From contig CBDFIN010000012.1 in NCBI GenBank assembly GCA_965248135.1, positions 2,108,001-2,172,000 of the forward strand: DNA of 64,000 nucleotides. The letters run 5' to 3'. The position numbers were made by a program, and so were the translations under genes. This DNA comes from SZUA-100 sp965248135 (GTDB taxonomy: Bacteria > Pseudomonadota > Alphaproteobacteria > Rhizobiales > Rhizobiaceae). Shown piece after piece: positions 35,301 to 45,510 of this stretch; within the stretch, counting starts at the first letter, position 1, and every line of letters starts with the position of its first letter. The notes beneath the pieces are model-generated. The model worked only from the letters and a program-made list of their open reading frames with translations, searched no databases and had not been told where the DNA came from.

Positions 35301-35780
35301 TTACACAACTAATATCTGATGGGTTACATCGCGGCCGTTAGAGATTGTTACCTGGGTGAAGCCCGCCAGTTTGCACAGATCAAGGAAATTGAGTTCTTCA
35401 GGAATATTGGTTTCGGTAAAAAGCGGCGATGTGCGTGCAGAAGCGGTAAGCGATGCCATCAGCGCCCTGAGGCGAAACAGCGTGTTATAGCGATCCTCCT
35501 CCACTGACACGATAATCAGCTTTTCGGCCCGGCCTCCTTTGGCGAAAATGTGATATCCAGGCGCATAGGACCGGCCAAGTTGTTTGGAGTTCAATCCGAC
35601 GGTAAAACCAACCCGCGCACGTTTGGAGGCCGTTTCCAGTATCGACAAACGGGAGATGTATGTCTCGTTGCTGCGCGGCTCGGGGTAATAATATCCCGAA
35701 TGATTGTCATCGCCAAAAGCCGAACTGCCACTGAGCAGCAGAATACAACAAATCAGCCATGAAAAAAACCTGCTGGTCAT
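35301..35780 (-). CDS. Conserved exported protein of unknown function
   Basis: A 159-residue protein with a signal peptide (FFSWLICCILLLSGSSAFG, possibly a lipoprotein-like pair of cysteines in the hydrophobic core). The mature part carries RLSILETASKRARVGFTVGLN, SYAPGYHIFAKGG and LTASARTSPLFTETNIPEEL, and ends in TISNGRDVTHQILV. I recall similar short proteins beside purM or cell-envelope genes in Rhizobiales but no function. The stop lies 51 bases before the purM start, so it may be read with purMN. Confidence 0.6.
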   Translation of the reverse strand: MTSRFFSWLICCILLLSGSSAFGDDNHSGYYYPEPRSNETYISRLSILETASKRARVGFTVGLNSKQLGRSYAPGYHIFAKGGRAEKLIIVSVEEDRYNTLFRLRALMASLTASARTSPLFTETNIPEELNFLDLCKLAGFTQVTISNGRDVTHQILVV

Positions 35781-36102
35781 TCCTTGGTTCTCCCGAGTTC
35801 TATTAGTGATGCCGAAGCATCGCTTGTCAGTAGGCGCAAATCACCATAGGTTATCGTCGTTTGCAAGGATGGGTCGCGGCGCAGGAATTTTTTGCGCGTT
35901 CAGCCGTCGTATTTTGGTTTTGAAGAAAATGGTGCATCGCAGGAGGATAAGTGCGGGCGATCCTGTTGGGCGGTGAGGTATATTGAACTTTGGCGGATTG
36001 TCTAATCTGTGTTGCCAAATGCGGCGATAAATCCCTTTATTGAACTTGTCATCACATCAGCGTTGCGAATATTACCTGTCATAATTCGAGGACATCACGA
36101 AG
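35781..36102. other. Spacer upstream of the CDP-alcohol transferase gene
   Basis: This 322-base stretch separates the leftward exported-protein gene from the rightward CDP-alcohol transferase gene and must contain their promoters. I see no reading frame with coding character, no repeat and no RNA gene in it. Confidence 0.5.
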
Positions 36103-36633
36103 TTGACCATCCCCAATCTGATTTCGGTTATACGCCTTGCTCTGGTGCCGTTTATTGTCTGGACGCTGCTGGAAGGCCAGTACATGCAAGCTTTTATTAT
36201 ATTTGTTGTGGTGGGTATTTCTGACGGGGTTGACGGATTTATTGCCCGCCGCTTTGACCAGCGCACCGAGCTTGGCGCTTATCTCGACCCATTGGCCGAC
36301 AAAAGCCTGTTGATCGCTATGTTCGTGGTGCTGGGTTATCTTGAGGCGATCCCGGTTTGGTTGACCATCGCGGTGGTTACGCGCGATGTGTTGATCACCG
36401 CAGCGGTGCTGGTGGCTTTCGTTCTCGGCAACCCAATAGCCATCAAGCCGCTATTTGTTTCCAAGGCGAACACCGCTGTTCAGATTGTTCTGGTTGCCGT
36501 AGCGCTTGGTGCACCGGCGTTTGACATTGAGCTGACGCTGGTTAAGACCATTCTGGTATGGATCTGCGGGACATTGACCGTGGCCTCTGCTTTCGCCTAT
36601 TTTTCCACCTGGACCCGCCATTTGGCGGAATAG
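36103..36633 (+). CDS. CDP-alcohol phosphatidyltransferase family protein
   Basis: A 176-residue integral membrane enzyme with the CDP-alcohol motif in full: DGVDGFIARRFDQRTELG followed by AYLDPLADK. It starts MTIPNLISVIRLALVP, the classical opening of PgsA-like and cardiolipin-synthase-like members; the initiation codon is TTG at 36103. Since a bona fide pgsA is at 9830, this is a second transferase whose acceptor (glycerol-3-phosphate, phosphatidylglycerol or another alcohol) is unknown. It stands at the head of a rightward series with the AI-2E family permease and hdaA. Confidence 0.85.
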   Translation: MTIPNLISVIRLALVPFIVWTLLEGQYMQAFIIFVVVGISDGVDGFIARRFDQRTELGAYLDPLADKSLLIAMFVVLGYLEAIPVWLTIAVVTRDVLITAAVLVAFVLGNPIAIKPLFVSKANTAVQIVLVAVALGAPAFDIELTLVKTILVWICGTLTVASAFAYFSTWTRHLAE

Positions 36634-36647
36634 CCGATGGACACGCG

Positions 36648-37793
36648 ATGACAAATTCAACCGACTCCGCACCTGATGCAAAGAGCGATAACGGTTATCT
36701 TTCCGTCGCCATTCGCCGTCAGGCGATTTTCTGGCTTTCAGCGACGGCCATATTGATCCTGTTTTTGTGGATGTTTCGCGGCATATTATTGCCGTTCGTA
36801 GCCGGCATGGTATTGGCCTATTTGCTCGACCCGTTGGCCGACCGGTTTGAGAAATGGGGTACCAGCCGAATGCTCGCCACCAGTATAATACTGGTACTGT
36901 TTATTATTGTGTTCGTCCTTGCACTGATGCTCGTGATTCCGTTGCTTGGCAGTCAATTGTCGGGACTGATCGAGCGCATGCCATCCTATATTACCCGCTT
37001 GCAATCGCTAATTGCTTCCAGTGACAGCACCTGGTTGAAACGGATCATCGGTGAGGGCGGGCAGACAATTCAGGACAATCTCAACGAATTGTTGAAGCAA
37101 GGTGCCAGCTGGTTATCGACACTGTTTCAGCAAATATGGAGTTCCGGCAAGGCACTGCTCGACATTCTCTCGCTATTTGTCATCACGCCGGTCGTGGCTT
37201 TCTATCTGCTCTATGATTGGGATCGCATGGTTGCGCGGGTCGACGAGTGGTTGCCCCGTGACCACCGCGACACCATCCATCAAATCACTGAGGGCATCAA
37301 CGAGGCAATTTCGGGGTTCGTTCGCGGGCAGGGGTTCTTATGTTTAATCCTTGGTGTATTCTACGCCTTCAGTCTGACACTTGCTGGTTTGAATTTCGGG
37401 CTGCTGATAGGGTTGTTTGCCGGCTTTGTCAGCTTTATCCCCTATGTCGGCTCTTTGCTCGGCCTGGTGCTTTCGATCGGCGTGGCCTTGGTGCAATTCT
37501 GGCCTGACTGGATCATGATCGCGGTTATTGCCGGCATATTTGTGGTGGGGCAGTTTTTTGAGGGCAACATATTGCAGCCGAAACTGGTGGGGAAGAGTGT
37601 TGGCCTCCATCCGGTATGGCTGATGTTTGCCTTGTTGGCATTTGGTTCCCTGCTCGGTTTCACCGGCATGTTGATAGCCGTTCCGGCAGCCGCTGCGATC
37701 GGCGTGCTTGTACGCTTCGTGCTAAGCCGGTATCTGGAAAGCGATTATTACAAGGGTCATGACACCCGTTCGAGCGGAAAAGCGGTCGATTAA
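36648..37793 (+). CDS. AI-2E family transporter (PerM-like)
   Basis: A 381-residue membrane protein with about eight hydrophobic segments in the AI-2E/UPF0118 pattern: an N-terminal helix pair (IFWLSATAILILFLWMF), a long soluble insert (about 85-160) and the C-terminal signature including FVSFIPYVGSLLGLV, EGNILQPKLVGKSVGLHPV and GFTGMLIAVPAAA. Despite the name, most members have unproven substrates. Start taken at 36648 after a stop in the preceding gene. It overlaps the next gene by 35 bases if that gene starts at 37759. Confidence 0.85.
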   Translation: MTNSTDSAPDAKSDNGYLSVAIRRQAIFWLSATAILILFLWMFRGILLPFVAGMVLAYLLDPLADRFEKWGTSRMLATSIILVLFIIVFVLALMLVIPLLGSQLSGLIERMPSYITRLQSLIASSDSTWLKRIIGEGGQTIQDNLNELLKQGASWLSTLFQQIWSSGKALLDILSLFVITPVVAFYLLYDWDRMVARVDEWLPRDHRDTIHQITEGINEAISGFVRGQGFLCLILGVFYAFSLTLAGLNFGLLIGLFAGFVSFIPYVGSLLGLVLSIGVALVQFWPDWIMIAVIAGIFVVGQFFEGNILQPKLVGKSVGLHPVWLMFALLAFGSLLGFTGMLIAVPAAAAIGVLVRFVLSRYLESDYYKGHDTRSSGKAVD

Positions 37794-38529
37794 CCGCGAC
37801 CAATACATGCCCTTGAAAGAACTTGGAGCCGCCGCCGTGCCGAATTCGCAGGACAAGCCGTCACAGCTGCCGCTGGAGTTGCCTCACTTGCAGCATTTTG
37901 GCCGCGATGATTTGATTGTCGGTGAAGCAAACCAGCTTGCGGTCGATATGATTGATCGCTGGCCGAACTGGTCGTCGCAACTGGTCGTTCTTGCCGGGCC
38001 AGTTGGCTCGGGAAAGTCCCATTTGACCTCAATTTGGGTGGAAAAAGCTAACGCCCGGCTTTTGGAGGCAAATGACATCGGCAACATAAGTGACGAAATT
38101 TCTGCACCGGTTAACTTTGCTATTGAGAACATTGCAGCTGGAAATTTCGATGAAACAACCTTGTTTCATTTGCTCAACTTGGCCCGCCAAAGGGGCGGTC
38201 ACGGCCTTTTGACCAGCTCCCAATGGCCGCAATCATGGAATTTTCAGTTGCCAGATCTCAGTTCTCGTCTGCGCGCTGCAACCCTTGTCGAGTTGAGCGA
38301 GCCCGATGATCTGTTGTTGCGGCAGACCATGATCAAACTTTTTTCCGACCGACAATTGCTGGTTGACCGTCAGGTGATCGACTATCTGGTGGTGCGTATG
38401 GAGCGGTCCTTAGGCGCCGCCAGAAAGATCGTCACCCTTTTGGATAGCGAAGCACTGGCACGCAACCGGCCGGTCACTCGACCGATGGCCGCCAAAGTGT
38501 TGCAACAAATAGCCGAGGGAAAGAAGTAG
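37759..38529 (+). CDS. hdaA: DnaA-related regulator HdaA (RIDA)
   Basis: A DnaA/Hda-type AAA+ protein of 256 residues, expected to stimulate ATP hydrolysis by DnaA after initiation. It has the Walker A segment AGPVGSGKSHL. The QLPLELPHL near the N-terminus is like the clamp-binding QLxL(D)LP motif through which Hda contacts the beta sliding clamp. The sensor and lid region ARKIVTLLDSEALARNRPVTRP follows. No DNA-binding domain IV is present. ATG 37759 has AAGGG just upstream but overlaps the permease gene; ATG 37807 is the alternative start, closer to the clamp motif. Confidence 0.87.
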   Translation: MTPVRAEKRSINRDQYMPLKELGAAAVPNSQDKPSQLPLELPHLQHFGRDDLIVGEANQLAVDMIDRWPNWSSQLVVLAGPVGSGKSHLTSIWVEKANARLLEANDIGNISDEISAPVNFAIENIAAGNFDETTLFHLLNLARQRGGHGLLTSSQWPQSWNFQLPDLSSRLRAATLVELSEPDDLLLRQTMIKLFSDRQLLVDRQVIDYLVVRMERSLGAARKIVTLLDSEALARNRPVTRPMAAKVLQQIAEGKK

Positions 38530-38689
38530 TACCAAAGGAAGCCGCGTTCGATAACGATGTTTTCATGAGACTGTAGTATTAGCTGAATTTGCCGCAACAA
38601 GTGTTCTTGTAATGTCTGGCCAGCCGGCTTATTTTTTAGTGAGACCCACCAACCGGCGGTAGCCGGTTGAAAGCGTGAGAGTAGTAGTA

Positions 38690-40981
38690 ATGGAAAATCT
38701 CCCGACCGATAATCGCCAGGAGGAAATCGCCGCTTCGACGGCTGATAGCAATGATGACGCACCAATTGAAGAGTTGCCTATTGAAGAGCTGCTGACCAGC
38801 CCAAAACGGTTTGTCAACCGTGAGTTTTCTTGGCTACAGTTCAATCACCGGGTGTTGGATGAGGCGCAGAACACGTCGCACCCGTTGCTTGAGCAATTGC
38901 GGTTTTTGTCGATATCCGCCGACAATCTTGATGAATTTTTTATGGTTCGTGTGGCTGGTCTTGCCGGTCAGGTGCGTGCAGGCATTGGCACCTTGAGTGA
39001 TGATGGGCAAAACCCGCTTGAGCAGTTGCAAAGTGTCACCGCTGAGACAAGCGCGCTGCAACACGACCAGCAGCAGGTTTGGTCGCAGTTGCGGCAACTG
39101 CTTGAGCAAGAGCACATTGAACTGGTCGATGGCACAAAACTATCGGACTGTCAAAAGGACTGGTTGGAAAACCACTTTCTAGAAGAGATATTTCCGGTTT
39201 TGACACCTTTGTGCATCGATCCTGCTCACCCGTTCCCGTTTATTCCCAATCTTGGCCTGTCCTTGGTATTACATCTGGTCAGCCTGAAGAAAAGCGCTCC
39301 GATGACGGCGCTAATTCGTCTGCCAACGCCGCTCAAGCGTCTGGTTCATCTGCCGGCACAGGTGAGCAAGGCGAATGATGCGCCATTGAAGGATGAGTTC
39401 ATTCTGCTTGAAGATGTGGTCAGTCTGTTTGTCGACCGGCTTTTTCCGGGCTATAAAGTTGAAGGCAAAGGGGCATTCAGAGTTATTCGCGATTCCGACA
39501 TCGAGATCGAGGAAGAGGCGGAAGATTTGGTGCTGTTGTTTGAAACCGCGCTGAAGCAACGCCGCCGTGGTTCGGTTATCCGTCTTGAACTCGACGGTTC
39601 TATGCCCGACACACTGCGCAAATTCGTCACTACCGAATTGGAGGTGGCCGAAAGCCAGATCATGACCTTCCATGAAATGCTGGCTTTGTGCAATCTGAGC
39701 GAGATCGTTCGCCTGGCGCGCAAGGATCTCAAATTTCCACCTCACACGCCGCGTTTTCCTGAACGGATTCGTGAGCATGGTGGCAATTGTCTGGCAGCGA
39801 TCCACGAAAAGGACATGGTCATTCACCACCCCTATGAATCGTTTGATGTGGTAGTGTCCTTTCTCGAACAGGCAGCGGTAGATCCTGATGTCATTGCCAT
39901 CAAACAAACGCTCTACCGCACCTCTCACGACAGCGCCATTGTCAAGGCACTGATTGAGGCGGCCGAAGCCGGCAAGTCGGTGACCGCACTGGTGGAGCTG
40001 AAAGCCCGCTTTGACGAGGAAGCCAATATTCGCTGGGCGCGAGATTTAGAGCGTGCCGGTGTGCAGGTGGTGTTCGGTTTCGTCGAACTGAAGACCCATG
40101 CCAAGCTTTCTTTGGTAGTGCGGCGTGAAAACGGCAAACTGGTCAACTATGTTCACATTGGAACCGGTAATTATCATCCGATAAATGCGCGCATCTATGC
40201 CGATATTTCCTATTTTACCCGAAATCCCGAAATTGCCCGCGACGTGGCCCATGTCTTTAACTTCATTACCGGCTACGCAACACCACAGGAGGTGAAGAAC
40301 CTTTTGGTATCGCCGGTTAGCCTGCGTAAAGAAACGATCAAGCTGATCGATGCGGAGATTGACCACGCCAGGGAAGGACGCCCGGGGCAGATTTGGGCCA
40401 AGATGAACTCGCTGGTCGACACCGAGATTATCGATGCGCTTTACCGGGCCAGCCGCGCCGGGGTGGAGATTGATCTCATCGTGCGCGGTATTTGCTGTCT
40501 TCGACCGGGCTTACCGGGCCTTTCGGAAACGATCCGGGTCAAATCTATCATCGGCCGGTTTTTGGAACACACCCGCATCATGTGCTTTGGCAATGGTCAT
40601 GGTCTGCCGTCTGAGGAAGCGCTGGTATTTGCCGGTTCAGCCGACTGGATGCCGCGCAATCTGGACCGCCGGGTCGAGGTTATGGTACCATTGCGAAACG
40701 ATACCGTGCACCGCCAGGTCCTGGAGCAGATAATGCTGGCCAATATTCTCGATAACCTGCAAAGCTGGCGCGTGCTTCGTGATGGTACGGCCGAGCGGGT
40801 GGTGAAGGAAAAGAGCCACTCCGCCTTCGATGCCCAGAACTATTTCATGACCAACCCGAGCCTATCCGGGCGCGGCAAGGCATTGAAGAAAAACGCTCCC
40901 AAGGAATTCCTCAAATCCTGGGCCAACAAATCCAAACCGGCCGTTATTCAACCTGATCAGCTCAAGAAAAAGGCATCCTGA
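38690..40981 (+). CDS. ppk1: Polyphosphate kinase 1
   Basis: A 763-residue enzyme that polymerises the ATP gamma-phosphate into polyphosphate. Family blocks seen: RFVNREFSWLQFNHRVLDEA (N domain), FFMVRVAGL, DEEANIRWARDLERAGVQV (split here), THAKLSLVVRRE and VHIGTGNYHPINARIYAD with the phosphorylated histidine region, and IVRGICCLRPG. The start is ATG 38690; an in-frame GTG at 38675 is possible. Followed at 47 bases by ppx, the degrading enzyme, so synthesis and breakdown of polyphosphate are paired. Confidence 0.96.
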   Translation: MENLPTDNRQEEIAASTADSNDDAPIEELPIEELLTSPKRFVNREFSWLQFNHRVLDEAQNTSHPLLEQLRFLSISADNLDEFFMVRVAGLAGQVRAGIGTLSDDGQNPLEQLQSVTAETSALQHDQQQVWSQLRQLLEQEHIELVDGTKLSDCQKDWLENHFLEEIFPVLTPLCIDPAHPFPFIPNLGLSLVLHLVSLKKSAPMTALIRLPTPLKRLVHLPAQVSKANDAPLKDEFILLEDVVSLFVDRLFPGYKVEGKGAFRVIRDSDIEIEEEAEDLVLLFETALKQRRRGSVIRLELDGSMPDTLRKFVTTELEVAESQIMTFHEMLALCNLSEIVRLARKDLKFPPHTPRFPERIREHGGNCLAAIHEKDMVIHHPYESFDVVVSFLEQAAVDPDVIAIKQTLYRTSHDSAIVKALIEAAEAGKSVTALVELKARFDEEANIRWARDLERAGVQVVFGFVELKTHAKLSLVVRRENGKLVNYVHIGTGNYHPINARIYADISYFTRNPEIARDVAHVFNFITGYATPQEVKNLLVSPVSLRKETIKLIDAEIDHAREGRPGQIWAKMNSLVDTEIIDALYRASRAGVEIDLIVRGICCLRPGLPGLSETIRVKSIIGRFLEHTRIMCFGNGHGLPSEEALVFAGSADWMPRNLDRRVEVMVPLRNDTVHRQVLEQIMLANILDNLQSWRVLRDGTAERVVKEKSHSAFDAQNYFMTNPSLSGRGKALKKNAPKEFLKSWANKSKPAVIQPDQLKKKAS

Positions 40982-41028
40982 TCTCCATTCCGCCTGACAT
41001 TGCCACTGAGGGTTCGGCGCAGGGCCGG

Positions 41029-42516
41029 TTGCCACATCGCACGCCGATATCAATTGTCGATATTGGCTCAAATTCGGTGCGCTTGGTGGTGTATGAGGGT
41101 CTTTCACGCTCGCCCACCGTATTGTTCAATGAAAAAGTGCTTTGCGGGCTAGGGCGCGGGCTGGCGACAACTAACCGCCTGGATCAAAGTGCGGTGGAGT
41201 GCGCTATTGCCGCGCTGCAGCGCTATCGTGCCCTAAGCCAACAGGCCGGAGCCGATAAAATGTATGCCATTGCCACTGCGGCAGCGCGTGAGGCGGAAAA
41301 CGGCGCCGAGTTTATCGAACGGGCAAATCAGGCGCTTGATATCGAGATCGATGTGCTTAGCGGCAAACAGGAAGCCTATTACGCCGCAATGGGGGTGAAT
41401 TGCGGCTTTCCTGATCCTGATGGCATTTCGGGTGATTTGGGCGGCGGCAGCCTTGAACTTGTTGACATCAAGGGAGAAGATTTTGGCCAGGGCATTACCT
41501 TGCCGTTGGGTGGCCTGCGCTTGCAGGACATGGCTGAAGGTTCGCTGCGCCGGGCGCGCAAGGTCGCGAGAGAAACCTTGGCCGGCGTTGAATTTTTGCC
41601 CGACGGCAAGGCGCGCACGTTCTATGCCGTTGGTGGCACCTGGCGTTCGTTGGCGCAATTGCATATCGGCCATACCGGCCATCCCCTGCATGTCGCCCAC
41701 AATTACCAGATGAGCGCCACAAAGGCGAAGGAATTTTGCCGGCTGGTGGCGCGGGTTGATTTGGACACTTTTCCCGGCATTGAAACGGTTTCCAACAATC
41801 GCCGGCAGTTGCTGCCCTTTGGCGCTATCGTGCTCGACGAGTTGGTAAAGCAGATGAAGCCGAAGAAAATTGTCATGTCGGCGCTGGGTGTACGAGAGGG
41901 GTATTTATATTCTCTGCTGGACGATGAAACCCGCAAACAACACCCGTTGATTGTTGCGTGCGAGGAGCTGGCGCGGTTGCGCGCGCGCTCACCTGAACAT
42001 GCCCGTGAGCTTGCCGGTTGGACCGGCGATGCATTCCGCGTATTTGGAATTTTTGAGGACGAAACCGAAAAACGCTTGCGCATGGCGGCCTGTTTATTGG
42101 CTGATATCGGCTGGCGGGCGCATCCTGATTATCGCGGCAAACAGAGCCTGAATATCATCTCCAATGCAGCCTTTGTCGGGGTCGACCACAACGGGCGCGC
42201 CTATCTTGCACTGGCCAATTATTATCGCCACACCGGGCTGGTCGATGAAAACCTCAGCCCGTCGATTTTCCGCATCGCCAGCCGGCGGACCGCATTTCGT
42301 GCCAAGGCCCTTGGGGCATTGCTGCGGGTCGCCTATCAGTTTTCAGCTGCGATGCCTGGACAAATGAGCGAGCTTGAATTCACCAGACACCAAAAAGGGC
42401 GTTTTTCGCTCGATATCCCGGAAAAGATGGCTATTTTTATCGGCGAATTGCCAAATCGCCGCCTGCGCCACCTGGCGCGTCTTCTGGATGTGGATATTGA
42501 TGTTCGGATTGTGTGA
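41029..42516 (+). CDS. ppx: Exopolyphosphatase (Ppx/GppA family)
   Basis: A 495-residue ASKHA-fold phosphatase: SIVDIGSNSVRLVVYEG (phosphate-1), GISGDLGGGSLELVD (phosphate-2) and an HD-like helical C-terminal part. It releases phosphate from polyphosphate ends or hydrolyses pppGpp. The first canonical start codon is TTG at 41029, but the frame stays open back to the ppk1 stop with no ATG, GTG or TTG. The upstream codons (EGSAQGRLP) resemble, from memory, the beginning of rhizobial Ppx, so a rare start codon upstream is possible. It is the last core gene before the IS island. Confidence 0.93.
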   Translation: MPHRTPISIVDIGSNSVRLVVYEGLSRSPTVLFNEKVLCGLGRGLATTNRLDQSAVECAIAALQRYRALSQQAGADKMYAIATAAAREAENGAEFIERANQALDIEIDVLSGKQEAYYAAMGVNCGFPDPDGISGDLGGGSLELVDIKGEDFGQGITLPLGGLRLQDMAEGSLRRARKVARETLAGVEFLPDGKARTFYAVGGTWRSLAQLHIGHTGHPLHVAHNYQMSATKAKEFCRLVARVDLDTFPGIETVSNNRRQLLPFGAIVLDELVKQMKPKKIVMSALGVREGYLYSLLDDETRKQHPLIVACEELARLRARSPEHARELAGWTGDAFRVFGIFEDETEKRLRMAACLLADIGWRAHPDYRGKQSLNIISNAAFVGVDHNGRAYLALANYYRHTGLVDENLSPSIFRIASRRTAFRAKALGALLRVAYQFSAAMPGQMSELEFTRHQKGRFSLDIPEKMAIFIGELPNRRLRHLARLLDVDIDVRIV

Positions 42517-42660
42517 AGCGCTTTGGAATTTTGAGGTCTGTCGGGAAGCGGCCAAATCCCAGCGAGTTTGCTCCACCATAATAGATATCGCAAATTTTAG
42601 CTTCTTTGGGTCAGTTGTTGGCTGCAGCCAAGGGTTTGAAATTCATCCAACAGAACAACC

Positions 42661-42800
42661 GTTGCAAAAACTATACAGACCGTGTGGAAACTCCGATTGC
42701 CCCAGAGTAAAATGGCTAACGATTGGAATTTTGCGATTATTAACTGGTTGAACGGAATTTTGACTTGAACTGCGTCGTTGGCTCCGTGCGGGCGGGTTTT
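42661..42800 (-). repeat. 140-bp repeat A: tail of IS1182-like element
   Basis: These 140 bases are identical, in inverted orientation, to 50590-50729. Read leftward they follow the C-terminus of the IS1182-like transposase fragment, so I interpret them as the 3' end of that element, ending in GTTGCAAAAAC at the chromosomal side. The stretch 42517-42660 between ppx and this repeat contains no recognisable feature. Confidence 0.85.
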
Positions 42801-42839
42801 TGGGGTTGCATTTGCGGAATTTTGGCCAATGTCGCCTCC

Positions 42840-43645
42840 TCAAGCCCGTATTGCCGCCATCAATCCTTCTACACCAACAAGCTTGAGTGCCCGGCGAATA
42901 TTGTAAGCCAATGCGGTGAGTGAGAACTCCGCTCTGACATTTTCCAGCCGTCGCATCAGGAATGCTCCTTGGTTCATCCATTGCTTGATCGAACCAAAGG
43001 GATGTTCAACGCTGTTGCGCCGCTCGTTCATTATTTCAGGATTGGCTTTCACCCGCACGGCCATACGATCCAGAACCGCCTCATTCTCGTAGCGGGCGAT
43101 CCGGCGGAAACTGGAACCGGTACACTGCACTCTAAGGTTACAGGCTTTGCAGGCAGCCCGATTGCAATAGTCAACGAGAATGGTATCGCGCAGCTTGCGC
43201 CGGTAGCGGGGCTCAAGATGAGCCCCTGCCGGGCAAGTGTATTGATCCCTGTCCGCATCATAGTAAAACACGTCCTTGGCAAAGAAGCCTTGGCGCACAG
43301 CCGGGCCACGTTGTGGTTTGGCAACATAAGCAACAAGTCCGCTATTCTCACAGGCCTCGATATCCTCAATCTTGAAGTAGCCGCGATCAGCAACAACATC
43401 GATTTCGTCAACATCGAGTATCTCCCGCGCAGGCTCAGCGGTTTTGGCCAACAGCCCCAAATCACCAACCTGAGTGTAAACCTCCTGCTCAACGATCAGT
43501 TTGTGCTTGCAATCAACCGCGATCTGCACATTGTAGCTGACCCCTGCCTTGATTTTGCCCGACTGATACCGGCTGTCCGGGTCACTCAGCGATATCTGGC
43601 TTTGGCCTGTCGCATCCATTTCTTTCAATAGGGCCTTGTGGTGAT
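42840..43645 (-). pseudogene. IS1182-like transposase, C-terminal fragment
   Basis: An open frame of about 263 residues preserving the second half of an IS1182-type DDE transposase: QISLSDPDSRYQSGK, VSYNVQIAVDCKHKLI, VVADRGYFKIEDI, the cysteine-rich CNRAACKACNLRVQC region, RNSVEHPFGSIKQWM with the catalytic glutamate, and a final NIRRALKLVG. The normal protein is around 450-500 residues; the N-terminal half, with the first catalytic aspartate, is missing. The frame runs into the IS3 right end at 43645. The matching N-terminal part is not found beyond the other IS3 end, so it was lost separately. Confidence 0.82.
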
Positions 43646-43683
43646 TGAACCGCCCCGGGTTTACCGGAGGCTGATTAGTTTGT

Positions 43684-44507
43684 TTATGCGACTAATTCTA
43701 ACTGGTTTATCTGTGCATAGTACAGCTCCTCTGCTTCAGCGGGTGGAATATTTCCGATTGGCTCCAGCAGGCGACGGTTGTTGAACCAGTCAACCCATTT
43801 GAGGGTTGCCATTTCAACATCATCAATGCTGCGCCATGAACTCTTTCGATGAATGACTTCGGCCTTGTAAAGTCCATTGATGGTTTCGGCCAAGGCGTTG
43901 TCATATGAGTCGCCGACACTGCCAACGGATGGCTCAATCCCGGCCTCGGCCAACCGCTCGGTGTAGCGGATCGAGACATACTGAACGCCCCGGTCACTGT
44001 GATGGATCAGCCCGTCTTGTTGAACCGGCCGTCGATCATAAAGAGCCTGTTCCAGAGCATCCAGAACGAAGTCCGTTTTGGCAGAACGGGATACCCGCCA
44101 GCCAACAATCCGGCGGGCAAATACATCGATGATAAAAGCAACATAGGCAAATCCCTGCCAGGTGGAGACAAAGGTAAAATCACTCACCCACAGCATATTG
44201 GGTGCAGGCGCGTTGAATTCTCTGTTCACATGGTCGCGTGGACACGGGGCGGAAGGATTGCTGTGGGTTGTCTTGAGGATTTTTCCTCTGATAACGCCCT
44301 GTATTCCAAGCTGTTTCATCAACCGCTCCACAGTACAACGCGCGACATCAAAATCCTCTCGCTGCATCTGTCGCCAGACTTTACGTACCCCGTAGACTTC
44401 ATGATTGTCATCCCAAACACGCTGGACCTCAGGGCGCAACTCTGCATCTCGTTTGGCGCGATCACTGGCCAGACTGGGATCACGGGCAATAGCTGCATGG
44501 GAATGAT
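43684..44507 (-). pseudogene. IS3-family transposase OrfB, split by an IS630 insertion
   Basis: The C-terminal three quarters of an IS3 OrfB integrase: YGVRKVWRQMQRE, the rve domain with LWVSDFTFVSTW (first catalytic aspartate), GLIHHSDRGVQYVS (second aspartate) and GDSYDNALAETINGLYKAE (catalytic glutamate). The N-terminal part (MFIDDHRDDHGVEPICKVL, then PIAPSTYH) is at 46561-46650 on the same strand. Joining the two across the IS630 element and one copy of its ATGAT duplication restores one frame (PSTYH-SHAAIARD). The gene was therefore intact before insertion and is now inactive. Confidence 0.88.
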
Positions 44508-44589
44508 ACCAATGGCATGATTTTCTGACTCGTATGGGATTCCCAAATCACTGATGTTCTGATTCAATGGGTGGCGAAGGAGATTTTCC

Positions 44590-45508
44590 ATGCCATCAAC
44601 AGGACTTGTACTTCGAAGAGATTTTGATGCCCCCACGCTTCGCCAATTTTCCCGACGATGCAGTGACACAAGACAGGTACGCCGTCTTCTGGCGCTTGCA
44701 GCCATTTACGATGGCATGAGCCGGACAGATGCTGCCAGGGTTGGCGGGATGGATCGTCAAACGCTGCGCGACTGGGTCTTGAGATTCAACGCAGAAGGTC
44801 CAGATGGCCTGACCAATCGTCAGGGGGCGGGACGGCCACGCCTTTTGAGCGATGAACAAATGAATGAACTGTCCGAGATCGTCAATGCTGGCCCTGATCC
44901 GGCGGTGGACGGGGTTGTGCGCTGGCGGCGGATTGATTTAAAGCGGGTGATTGAAGAGCGCTTTGGTGCCGTCTACGCCGAACGCTCGATATCCGAACTC
45001 CTTGCCGTCCTTGGCTTTTCCCGCATGAGCACCCGCCCGCAGCATCCAAAGCAGGATGAGCGTGTGATTGAGGCTTTCAAAAAAACTTCGCCAACACGCT
45101 TGCAGCTCACATAGCCGATCTGCCGGAAGACACTCCCGTTGAGATTTGGTGGCAGGATGAAGCCCGGCTGGGCCAGAAGAACGGGCAAACACGCATCTGG
45201 GCGAAGAAAGGCACCCGCCCCCGAATGCCCGCTGATCAGCGATACAAGAATGCATATCTGTTCGGTGCCATATGCCCGGCCCATGGCAAAGGAGCCGCCC
45301 TGATGTTGCCGTGGGCCAACACTGAGACAATGCAAATGCATCTTGACGAAATCAGCAAATATGTAGCGCGAAAATCCCACGCTGTCATTCTCATGGATCG
45401 GGCAGGCTGGCATACAACAGGCAATCTCGATGTACCGAAAAACATCACCATCATCCTGCTGCCATCGCGTTCGCCAGAACTCAACCCGGTAGAAAACATC
45501 TGGCAATA
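44590..45508 (+). pseudogene. IS630-family transposase A, frameshift and interrupted
   Basis: The first open part (44590-45114) has the helix-turn-helix region LALAAIYDGMSRTDAARVGG and GRPRLLSDEQMNEL; the second (to 45508) has the DDE domain: EIWWQDEARLGQKNG, HAVILMDRAGWH and LLPSRSPELNPVENIWQ. They are joined by a one-base frame change at a run of seven A (45079-45085), a site where IS630 relatives are known to shift frame. The reading then meets element B at codon W-Q. The C-terminal piece (RQNWLSNRIFEDY to WAHAGQ) resumes at 46391-46541. Confidence 0.85.
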
Positions 45509-45510
45509 TA

